A DNA stretch of 19,475 bases from contig URFM01000061.1 in the NCBI GenBank assembly GCA_900547035.1, positions 1-19,475 on the forward strand, given 5' to 3'. Made by a program: the position numbers and the translations under genes. Below, one piece after another: positions 7,095-13,316 of the stretch; the first letter of the stretch is position 1; the number at the start of each line of letters is the position of its first letter. Under the pieces are notes generated by a model that was not told where the DNA came from, searched no databases, and saw only the letters and a list, made by a program, of their open reading frames with translations. Origin of the DNA: an uncultured Clostridium sp. (GTDB lineage Bacteria; Bacillota; Clostridia; Lachnospirales; Lachnospiraceae).

Positions 7095-7160
7095 ACGATA
7101 ATTTCCCTTATCAGCGCTATAATCAATTCGTAATGCAATCAGGCATTTTCAAGCATTTTC
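7095..7160 (+). promoter_or_regulatory. Conserved promoter and leader element, copy 2
   Basis: ACGATA (7095-7100), 17 bp and an exact TATAAT (7118-7123) are followed by the same conserved leader as in copies 1-61 and 1946-2010 (CGTAATGCAATCAGGCATTT, then CATTTTCAAAAAG). A better -35 hexamer, TTGACG, lies at 7092 but at 20-bp spacing. The element is back to back with the rplJ promoter. Confidence 0.65.
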
Positions 7161-7186
7161 AAAAAGAAAAAGGAGCGTGTATGATC

Positions 7187-8854
7187 ATGAAAAAACAGAC
7201 CAAATTAGTCGCCGTCCTTTCGACTGCGGCCCTTATGTCCCTTGGAGCTTCCATGATTTCCTTCGCAGCCTCCGGCTGGGTCGAGGAGGACGGCGCCTGG
7301 GTATTCTACAACCGCGATAAGGAAAAGGCCACAGAGGAGTGGAAGAAATCCGGAAACAACTGGTTCTGGCTGGACGACAACGGTCAGATGGCCACGGACC
7401 AGCTGGTAGAGGACGATGACGATTACTATTATGTAAATGAAGCAGGAGCCATGGTGACTAATCAGTGGGTGTCCATTGAGAACGAAAATTCCGGGGAGGA
7501 AGGTGAACCCGACCACTATTGGTACTATTTCCAGGCAAACGGCAAGGCATACAAGAGATCCTCCAGCGCAAGCGACAGTTCCGTTTCCGCCAAGACCATC
7601 AACGGCAAGAAATACGCCTTTGACGATGAAGGACGTATGCTGTTCGGCTGGGTAAGCGGCGGCGAACGTCAAAGCGACGATGATGCATGGAAGGAATGCG
7701 ATTACTATTTCGGCGGCCAGGACGATGGAGCTATGAGCCTTGGCTGGCAGCAAATCCACATTGTAGATGATGAGTATGCGGATCTGCAGCCCGGCGATGA
7801 ATATTGGGGCGAGGAGCAGGACCGCTGGTTCTACTTCCAGACCTCCGGCAAAAAAATCACTGTGGATTCCGGCACTGACGATACGTTAAAAACCAAAACG
7901 ATCAACGGAAAAAAATATGGTTTTGACGAGTACGGGCGTATGATTTCCGGATGGTTCACGGATGCCGCTTCCTTCAACAATGCGACCCAGGGTGTTTCCA
8001 CCTATTCCAGCTCTTTTATGTACTTTAACAATCCTGAGAGCGGAGCCCGCTACACCAAGGGCTGGTTCAAGGTAGTTCCCGGATACTATCTGGACGAAAG
8101 CAAATATAACGACGGCGAGGAAAACTGGTACTATGCCGATGGCAGCGGAAACATCTATTCCAATGAAATCCGCAACATCAAGGGCAAAAAGTATGCGTTT
8201 GACGAATACGGCCGTATGGTAAACGGACTGGTATTCCTGGAAATGAAGGATGAGGACGGCAGAATCAGTTCCACCTACATCAGTCAGGTTATTGATGATG
8301 ACAACTATGATACCGAGGAAGAATTTGACGGCTTCGCGGCAGACCATATGTCAGAAATCAACTCCGGTCTTTACCGCTGCTTCTATTTCGGCAATACGGA
8401 TGATGGTTCAATGAAGACCGGAAAACAAACCGTAACAATTGACGGGGATTCCTTTACATTTAATTTCAAGGACAGCAGCAGCTTAAAAGGCGCGGCGATC
8501 CATGGAATGGACGATCATAAGCTGTATATGGCCGGAAAGCTCATCAAAGCCGATTCCGACGATAAGTACCAGATTGTTATTTACAAAACTGTAACCGACG
8601 AGAATGCCGGGAAGGTAATCACCATGGAAAAGATGGATACAGAGGATTTCCTGGATACCTACTGCACCGAAAAGTCCACTGACAAGGAAACCATCTGGAC
8701 TGTCAACCCCAGGGACAAGGCCGAAAACACAAAGTTCTACCTGGTAAATACTTCTGGCGCCATGGTTAAAACCAAGAGCGCAGCGAAGGACGGGGAAGAT
8801 TATAAATTCTCCGTAAGTAACTACGAGATCACAAAGGTTGTTCTGGATCAGTAA
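7187..8854 (+). CDS. Secreted acidic cell-wall-binding repeat protein, module 2
   Basis: The 555-aa product is a paralogue of the protein at 2039. It has the same signal peptide (MKKQTKLVAVLSTAAL...SFAA), the same aromatic repeats (GWVEEDGAWVFYNRD, NWFWLDDNGQMA, YYYVNEAGAMVTNQW), the same KTINGKKYAFDDEGRM-type units, and a similar C-terminal region ending in VNTSGAMVKTKSAAKDGEDY. The two diverge most in the linkers: the Ser/Asn-rich stretch of protein 1 is replaced, and the C-terminal region is shorter. ATGs at 7181 and 7187 are both possible. I chose 7187 because it aligns with MRKQTK of the paralogue and keeps a similar spacing to AGGAG. No anchor motif or enzyme domain is visible. Surface attachment through the repeats is inferred; the ligand is unknown. 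Confidence 0.8.
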   Translation: MKKQTKLVAVLSTAALMSLGASMISFAASGWVEEDGAWVFYNRDKEKATEEWKKSGNNWFWLDDNGQMATDQLVEDDDDYYYVNEAGAMVTNQWVSIENENSGEEGEPDHYWYYFQANGKAYKRSSSASDSSVSAKTINGKKYAFDDEGRMLFGWVSGGERQSDDDAWKECDYYFGGQDDGAMSLGWQQIHIVDDEYADLQPGDEYWGEEQDRWFYFQTSGKKITVDSGTDDTLKTKTINGKKYGFDEYGRMISGWFTDAASFNNATQGVSTYSSSFMYFNNPESGARYTKGWFKVVPGYYLDESKYNDGEENWYYADGSGNIYSNEIRNIKGKKYAFDEYGRMVNGLVFLEMKDEDGRISSTYISQVIDDDNYDTEEEFDGFAADHMSEINSGLYRCFYFGNTDDGSMKTGKQTVTIDGDSFTFNFKDSSSLKGAAIHGMDDHKLYMAGKLIKADSDDKYQIVIYKTVTDENAGKVITMEKMDTEDFLDTYCTEKSTDKETIWTVNPRDKAENTKFYLVNTSGAMVKTKSAAKDGEDYKFSVSNYEITKVVLDQ

Positions 8855-8869
8855 TCTCTTCCGGTAATC

Positions 8870-8910
8870 ACAAGGCGCTGTTTTCTTTCGGAAAACCAGC
8901 GTCTTTTTTA
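8870..8910 (+). terminator. First terminator after secreted repeat protein 2
   Basis: GGCGCTG-TTTTC pairs with GGAAAACCAGCGTC around a TTTC loop, followed by TTTTTT. It shares the GGCGCT start with the terminator of module 1, consistent with duplication of the whole module. Confidence 0.8.
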
Positions 8911-8924
8911 TGCGTTTTCACCAC

Positions 8925-8960
8925 CTGTTCTTTAGAAAGTGCTTAAGAACAGTTTTTTTT
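8925..8960 (+). terminator. Second terminator after secreted repeat protein 2
   Basis: CTGTTCTT pairs perfectly with AAGAACAG and is followed by eight Ts. With the preceding hairpin it isolates the surface gene from the recombinase pair. Confidence 0.75.
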
Positions 8961-9003
8961 AAGTTTATAAAGATGAACTTTTCTGTCTTTATTATAAAAA
9001 CTC

Positions 9004-9032
9004 TTAACCTTCCCGGCTTTCTGTGCTAGGAT
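9004..9032 (+). promoter_or_regulatory. Probable promoter of recombinase pair 2
   Basis: TTAACC (9004-9009), a 17-bp spacer and TAGGAT (9027-9032) lie between the terminators and recombinase A2. The match is moderate. It would give a leader of about 50 nt and independent expression of the recombinases. Confidence 0.45.
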
Positions 9033-9091
9033 TGAACAACATTATCATTTTTGTTCATTTTTCTGTTTCACAAAAAAAGGAGGCGAAAACA

Positions 9092-9922
9092 GTGCCAGTA
9101 ATCAATGCGTTTCAATCTTCACTGAAGGATTTCGAGGAAGAACTTTCCATACGGAATCTTTCCCCCCACACCGTCCGCTCCTATCTCACCGCCGTCCGGC
9201 AGCTGTTTGGGCGGCAGGGAGAACTGACGGAATCTTCTTTGGCCGCCTACAAGCTTTTTCTCATGGAAAACTATAAAGCCCGTACGGTTAACCAGCGAAT
9301 CCGGGCCATTAACTGTTACCTGGAATTTAGAAATCTGTCCCATTTAAAGCTTCATATGATCCACATTCAGCACAATTCCTGCCTGGACCGGATGATCAGC
9401 CGGGGGGATTATGAGTATTTGACAAGAAGACTTTGGGAGGATGAAAAATATTCCTATTATTTCCTGGTCCGGCTCCTGGCCGCAACCGGCGTCCGTGTGG
9501 GAGAGCTGGTTAAATTTACGGTTGAAGACGCAGCCTTGGGATACAAGGATATTCTGGCCAAAGGCAATAAGGTCAGGCGAGTTTATATTCCCTCCGCCCT
9601 GTCGGCTCAAATCATGAGATGGCTGAAAAAGAACGGAAGAAAGCGGGGTCCGCTTTTTCTCAACCAGAGGAAAAGTCCCCTCAGTCCCGGAGGAATCCGG
9701 TATCAATTTAAAGCCTTTGCATACCGCTACCATCTGGATCCTGCCGTCATGCATCCTCACGCCTTTCGTCACCTTTTCGCTAAAAATTTTCTCGAAAACA
9801 ATGGAGACCTTTCTCTGCTGTCCGACCTTTTGGGACATGAAAATATCGAAACCACCAGAATTTATCTGAAACGAACCTGCATGGAACAGCAGCAAATTGT
9901 AGACCAGGTCATTCATTGGTAA
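9092..9922 (+). CDS. Tyrosine recombinase, type A, module 2
   Basis: The 276-aa product has exactly the length and register of the type A protein at 4048. Catalytic residues are R135 (TGVRVGEL), K157, H223-R226 (HPHAFRH), H249 and Y258. The core-binding domain has PHTVRSYLTAVRQLF. The GTG at 9092 is chosen because GGAGG stands 8 nt upstream; the frame also stays open from an upstream ATG at 9023 that has no ribosome-binding site. The two A proteins share long stretches, such as HPHAFRHLFA and LLGHENIETTRIYL. The B2 gene follows after 16 bp. Confidence 0.88.
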   Translation: MPVINAFQSSLKDFEEELSIRNLSPHTVRSYLTAVRQLFGRQGELTESSLAAYKLFLMENYKARTVNQRIRAINCYLEFRNLSHLKLHMIHIQHNSCLDRMISRGDYEYLTRRLWEDEKYSYYFLVRLLAATGVRVGELVKFTVEDAALGYKDILAKGNKVRRVYIPSALSAQIMRWLKKNGRKRGPLFLNQRKSPLSPGGIRYQFKAFAYRYHLDPAVMHPHAFRHLFAKNFLENNGDLSLLSDLLGHENIETTRIYLKRTCMEQQQIVDQVIHW

Positions 9923-9938
9923 AGGAGGTAACTACCGT

Positions 9939-10796
9939 ATGAAAAAATATGAATATGACTCCAAGGAGGAGTACGGACTGCTGGAGGCCTATGGCCAGGA
10001 TCTGAAAAGACGAGGCGCTTCTCAGAACACCATCCGGACCTACCAGTCCTCCGTCCGGCTTTTCTACTCTCTTTACCAGCAGGCAGATACGGAAAATCTC
10101 AAAAAATACCGGGATTATCTCCTGCGTTCCTTCTCTCCCGCCACAGCTAACTGCCGGATCTGTGGTCTCAACCAGTATCTGGAATTCTTAGCGAAGAACC
10201 AGTCCGAGAGCAGCCGCTATCGTCTGGCTACCATTAAGAATTTTAAAAACCCCTTTTTGGATTCCATCATATCCAACGAGGATTACAACCGTTTGAAAGA
10301 AGGGCTGAAACGGGATCAAAACTGGACCGGCTATTTTCTGGTACGCATCCTGGCCTGCACAGGAGTACGTGTCAGCGAACTGGTGCAGATTAAGGCGGAG
10401 CATCTTCGCGTGGGCTGCCTGGACCTCTGTTCCAAAGGCAGAAAGGTCCGCAGAATTTATTTTCCAAAGGATCTGCAGAAGGAGGCAATCCAGTGGCTGG
10501 ACTCTGCCGGTGTTTCCGGCGGCTTTCTCTTTGCCAATCCTCACGGCCTTCCCCTTACTACCAGGAGCATCAACCGGATGCTTCATCTGATGGCCCGGCG
10601 CTATCAGGTCCCGGCTCATACGATCCATCCCCATGCCTTCCGCCACCTCTTCGCCAAAAATTTTTTAAAGGAGTACAACGATATCACTCTGCTGGCAGAT
10701 CTTTTGGGTCACAGCAGCATCAAAACCACCAGGATCTATCTGACCAAATCCACGGCGGAGCAGCGGGAGGATATTGACCGTATTGTGAACTGGTAA
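9939..10796 (+). CDS. Tyrosine recombinase, type B, module 2
   Basis: The 285-aa product is most similar to the type B protein at 4890. Catalytic residues are R144 (TGVRVSEL), K166, H232-R235 (HPHAFRH), H258 (LLGHSS) and Y267 (TTRIYLT). AAAGGAGGT precedes the ATG. It probably forms a heteromeric recombinase with A2, by analogy with XerC/XerD, in which each subunit binds one half-site. That partnership is inferred from the repeated A+B gene order, not shown. The only nearby structure downstream is a T-less inverted repeat. Confidence 0.88.
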   Translation: MKKYEYDSKEEYGLLEAYGQDLKRRGASQNTIRTYQSSVRLFYSLYQQADTENLKKYRDYLLRSFSPATANCRICGLNQYLEFLAKNQSESSRYRLATIKNFKNPFLDSIISNEDYNRLKEGLKRDQNWTGYFLVRILACTGVRVSELVQIKAEHLRVGCLDLCSKGRKVRRIYFPKDLQKEAIQWLDSAGVSGGFLFANPHGLPLTTRSINRMLHLMARRYQVPAHTIHPHAFRHLFAKNFLKEYNDITLLADLLGHSSIKTTRIYLTKSTAEQREDIDRIVNW

Positions 10797-10819
10797 GCGC
10801 CTAAAGGAGAGGCGCTTAC
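10795..10819. repeat. Inverted repeat at the end of recombinase B2
   Basis: GTAAGCGCC and GGCGCTTAC, 9 perfect pairs, flank a 7-bp AAAGGAG-containing centre and begin inside the stop codon. There is no T-tract on either strand. It may be an RNA 3'-end stem or a protein-binding site. Its position matches the palindrome after B1, but its sequence does not. Confidence 0.55.
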
Positions 10820-10830
10820 ATGCTCGTAAC

Positions 10831-10868
10831 AAAAAAATGGAGCCGCCGCATCGGATGCGATGGCTCCA
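10831..10868 (-). terminator. Terminator of the rpmG-rplA operon
   Basis: On the minus strand, TGGAGCCATCGCATC folds back on GATGCGGCGGCTCCA, followed by seven Ts. It ends transcription just past rplA, separating it from rplJL, 4 kb away. Confidence 0.85.
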
Positions 10869-10887
10869 CCTTTGTAATCATATGCAA

Positions 10888-11583
10888 TTAGTTGGTCAGC
10901 TTTGCAACGTTCAGCTTTACTCCGGGGCCCATGGTAGAGGTCATGGTCACGCTCTTTAAGTAAGCTCCCTTAACGGTGCTGGGCTTAGCCTTCAGAATTG
11001 CGTCAATAAGCGTCTGGAAGTTGTCCGCTAACTGCTCCTCTGTGAAAGAAGCTTTTCCCACTGGCACATGGACAATGTTGGTCTTATCAAGTCTGTACTC
11101 GATCTTACCGGCTTTGATATCATTGATGGCCTTGGTCACATCCATGGTAACGGTTCCGGCCTTGGGGTTGGGCATAAGGCCCTTCGGTCCAAGGATACGG
11201 CCCAGACGTCCTACAACGCCCATCATGTCGGGGGTTGCAACTACAACGTCGAAATCCAGCCATCCCTCGTTCTGGATTCTGGGGATCAGCTCCTCAGCTC
11301 CTACGTAATCTGCGCCTGCAGCCTCGGCCTCGTCAGCCTTGGGTCCCTTGGCGAACACCAGAATACGAACGGTCTTACCGGTTCCGTGAGGAAGAACTAC
11401 GGCGCCGCGGATCTGCTGATCCGCATGACGGCCGTCGCAGCCGGTCCGGATGTGTACTTCAATAGTCTCATCAAATTTTGCAGAAGCGTTCTTCTTAACC
11501 AATGCGATGGCATCTGCGGTATCGTAAAGGGCAGTGCGGTCCACATTCTTCAGAAGCTCTGCGTATCTTTTTCCTGATTTCAT
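10888..11583 (-). CDS. rplA: 50S ribosomal protein L1
   Basis: This 231-aa protein binds 23S rRNA at the E-site stalk and is a translational repressor of its own operon in many bacteria. The start [16 protein letters not shown] and the signature [20 protein letters not shown] are diagnostic. The ATG at 11583 is preceded by AGGAGG; the frame is open further upstream, but without a start that fits. It is last in the operon, followed by a terminator and then the convergent module 2 recombinase, whereas rplJ normally comes next. Confidence 0.97.
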   Translation of the reverse strand: MKSGKRYAELLKNVDRTALYDTADAIALVKKNASAKFDETIEVHIRTGCDGRHADQQIRGAVVLPHGTGKTVRILVFAKGPKADEAEAAGADYVGAEELIPRIQNEGWLDFDVVVATPDMMGVVGRLGRILGPKGLMPNPKAGTVTMDVTKAINDIKAGKIEYRLDKTNIVHVPVGKASFTEEQLADNFQTLIDAILKAKPSTVKGAYLKSVTMTSTMGPGVKLNVAKLTN

Positions 11584-11599
11584 TCTAAATAACCTCCTA

Positions 11600-11628
11600 G
11601 TGGTATTGTCGGGGAATTTCCCTCCCAC
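11600..11628 (-). promoter_or_regulatory. L1-binding-like leader motif before rplA
   Basis: On the minus strand, a GTGGGAGGGA...TTCCCCGACAATACCAC block can form a stem closed by GTGG/CCAC with an inner GGGA/TCCC helix. It lies 17 nt from the rplA start and just before the Shine-Dalgarno site. Almost the same block precedes rplK. Such GTGGGAG...CCAC stems upstream of L11/L1 genes are described as L1 autoregulation sites; the assignment here is by resemblance. Confidence 0.6.
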
Positions 11629-11649
11629 GTTAATCGTCTAACACGTTGT

Positions 11650-12075
11650 TTAGTCTTCTACAACGATTCCCATGCTTCTGGCAGTTCCTGCGATCATGCT
11701 CATAGCAGCCTCAAGACTGGCGGCATTTAAGTCGGGCATCTTGAGCTCTGCGATCTTCTGTACTTCTGCCTTGCTGATGGTGGCTACTTTAGTCTTGTTG
11801 GGGGTTGCGGAAGCAGACTTTAAGTTGCAAGCCTTCTTCAGCAGAACAGCAGCCGGCGGAGTCTTGGTAACGAAGCTGAAGCTTCTGTCCGCGTATACGG
11901 TAATAACAACCGGAATGATCAGGTCGCCCTGGTCAGCGGTCCTTGCGTTGAACTCCTTGGTAAACTGTACAATGTTTACACCGTGCTGGCCCAGTGCCGG
12001 TCCTACTGGCGGAGCCGGTGTTGCCTTTCCAGCCGGAATCTGCAGTTTGATATATCCTGTTACTTTCTTTGCCAT
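11650..12075 (-). CDS. rplK: 50S ribosomal protein L11
   Basis: This 141-aa protein of the GTPase-associated centre begins [18 protein letters not shown] and includes [19 protein letters not shown], the classic L11 start. The ATG at 12075 has AGGAGG 8 nt upstream; an in-frame GTG three codons earlier is too close to that site. It is followed by rplA after 66 bp. Confidence 0.97.
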   Translation of the reverse strand: MAKKVTGYIKLQIPAGKATPAPPVGPALGQHGVNIVQFTKEFNARTADQGDLIIPVVITVYADRSFSFVTKTPPAAVLLKKACNLKSASATPNKTKVATISKAEVQKIAELKMPDLNAASLEAAMSMIAGTARSMGIVVED

Positions 12076-12097
12076 CTTAGGCACCTCCTAAAATTAT

Positions 12098-12125
12098 GTG
12101 GTATTGTCGGGAATCTCCCTCCCAC
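12098..12125 (-). promoter_or_regulatory. L1-binding-like leader motif before rplK
   Basis: This is nearly identical to the block at 11600-11628 (GTGGGAGGGA...TTCCCGACAATACCAC on the minus strand), 22 nt before the rplK start codon. Having the motif before both genes suggests that L1 can repress each cistron separately. Confidence 0.6.
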
Positions 12126-12174
12126 CAGCCGTCGGAATTGACAGCTGATTCAAAAACTGTTACAAATCGGGGCT

Positions 12175-12690
12175 TTACATCTTCTTGACTTCTGCAAAGC
12201 TTAATTCCACCGGTGTTTCGCGGCCGAACATCTCTACGGTGATGGTCACGGTCTTCTTGCTGTCGTTGATGGAGCGGATCGCTCCCACCGTATCCTTCCA
12301 GGCTCCGGAGATTACAACAATCATATCTCCCACCTCGAAGTCCACCACAACATCCTCCCGGGCGAATCCCAGCCCCGCCATCTCTTCCTCGGTTAAAGGA
12401 ACCGGTTTGGAGCCCGGGCCGACAAATCCGGTGACGCCGCGGGTATTGCGGACCACATACCATGTGTCGTCGTTCATCACCATATGAATCAGCACATAGC
12501 CGGGGAACATCTTCTTATCAGCCTTTTTCTCCACGCCGTTTTTCAGCTCTACAACCGGAAGCATGGGGACAGAAACTTCCAGAATCTGATCCTGAAGATT
12601 TCTGTTTTCAATCGTCTTCTCGATATCGACTTTTACCTTATTCTCATACCCTGAATAGGTATGAACCACATACCATTGTGCTTCTGACAT
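12175..12690 (-). CDS. nusG: Transcription elongation/termination factor NusG
   Basis: The 171-aa product has an N-terminal NGN domain (WYVVHTYSGYENKV, residues 6-19; FPGYVLIHM, 62-70) that binds RNA polymerase. A C-terminal KOW domain (GDMIVVISGAWKDTVGAI, 121-138) contacts Rho or ribosomal S10. It is full length for the family. It lies 21 bp after secE and before rplK, the canonical order. Confidence 0.97.
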   Translation of the reverse strand: MSEAQWYVVHTYSGYENKVKVDIEKTIENRNLQDQILEVSVPMLPVVELKNGVEKKADKKMFPGYVLIHMVMNDDTWYVVRNTRGVTGFVGPGSKPVPLTEEEMAGLGFAREDVVVDFEVGDMIVVISGAWKDTVGAIRSINDSKKTVTITVEMFGRETPVELSFAEVKKM

Positions 12691-12711
12691 ACGCTCACCC
12701 TCGCCTTACTC

Positions 12712-12975
12712 TTAAAGAATGAATCCCAAACCGAACTTAATAACCAGGTCCAGAATGGCAATCAGCGCGCCCAGAAAAATAGACGCGAGAACCACCGCAA
12801 TGGTCTGTTTTGTAACGGTATGCCTGTCCGGAAAGACGATTTTCTTAAATTCTTTCTTCAGCCCCTTGAAAAAGCTGGGCTTTTTTTCCTTCTTAGCCTT
12901 CTTGGCCTTGTCGGTATGATCAGCCTTGGCCGCTTTCTCTGTGGTCTGTGCAGCGTTTACTGCCGTTTCTCCCAT
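12712..12975 (-). CDS. secE: Preprotein translocase subunit SecE
   Basis: The 87-aa product has a long Lys/Ala-rich cytoplasmic start, the conserved FFKGLKKEFKKIVFPDRHTV amphipathic segment and a single C-terminal membrane helix (TIAVVLASIFLGALIAILDL). It is the small essential clamp of the SecYEG channel. I chose the ATG at 12975, since AAGGA is well spaced for it and too close to the GTG at 12984. It lies between rpmG and nusG. Confidence 0.93.
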   Translation of the reverse strand: MGETAVNAAQTTEKAAKADHTDKAKKAKKEKKPSFFKGLKKEFKKIVFPDRHTVTKQTIAVVLASIFLGALIAILDLVIKFGLGFIL

Positions 12976-13002
12976 AACTTTCACGTCCTTTACTGAACCG
13001 GA

Positions 13003-13152
13003 TTACTTCGTTTCTTTGTGCAGCGTGTGTCTCTTGCAGAATCTGCAGTATTTCTTGGTTTCCATGCGGTCAGGATGAGTCTTCTTATCCTTCGTCATGT
13101 TGTAATTGCGTTGCTTGCACTCTGTGCATGCCAGTGTAATTTTTGTGCGCAC
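13003..13152 (-). CDS. rpmG: 50S ribosomal protein L33
   Basis: This 49-aa protein starts with GTG ([17 protein letters not shown]) and has two Cys pairs (CTEC and CRFC), so it is the zinc-binding form. GGAGG stands 8 nt before the GTG. It is the first gene of the rpmG-secE-nusG-rplK-rplA operon, as in many Firmicutes. Confidence 0.95.
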   Translation of the reverse strand: MRTKITLACTECKQRNYNMTKDKKTHPDRMETKKYCRFCKRHTLHKETK

Positions 13153-13250
13153 GACTTCCACCTCCACTTATATTATCGTAGTTCGCATTTTGCCCGGGGA
13201 CTAATTTTGAGCATAAAAAAAAGACCCTAGGCTCTTCCATTCGCCCGTAT

Positions 13251-13279
13251 ATTTTACCATGCCATATTCATTCTGTCAA
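13251..13279 (-). promoter_or_regulatory. Promoter of the rpmG-secE-nusG-rplKA operon
   Basis: On the minus strand, TTGACA (13274-13279), a 17-bp spacer and TAAAAT (13251-13256) form a near-consensus sigma-A promoter with the same hexamers as the rplJ promoter. The leader is about 90 nt. An eight-T run lies at 13215-13222, but no stable stem precedes it. Confidence 0.88.
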
Positions 13280-13316
13280 TATATATGAAAATATTCTCTT
13301 ATTTTTTTCCGAACTG

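Noticed and set aside
4048..10796. The recombinases as chromosomal XerC and XerD
   Set aside because: Two A+B pairs repeated next to surface genes, with no dif-like site seen nearby, fit accessory recombinases better; a housekeeping pair would not be expected in two tandem sets. This is judgement, not proof.
13214..13235. Possible terminator or attenuator in the rpmG leader (eight-T run after AGAGCCTAGGGTCT)
   Set aside because: The potential stem has a mismatch and only a 2-nt loop, so it cannot fold stably.
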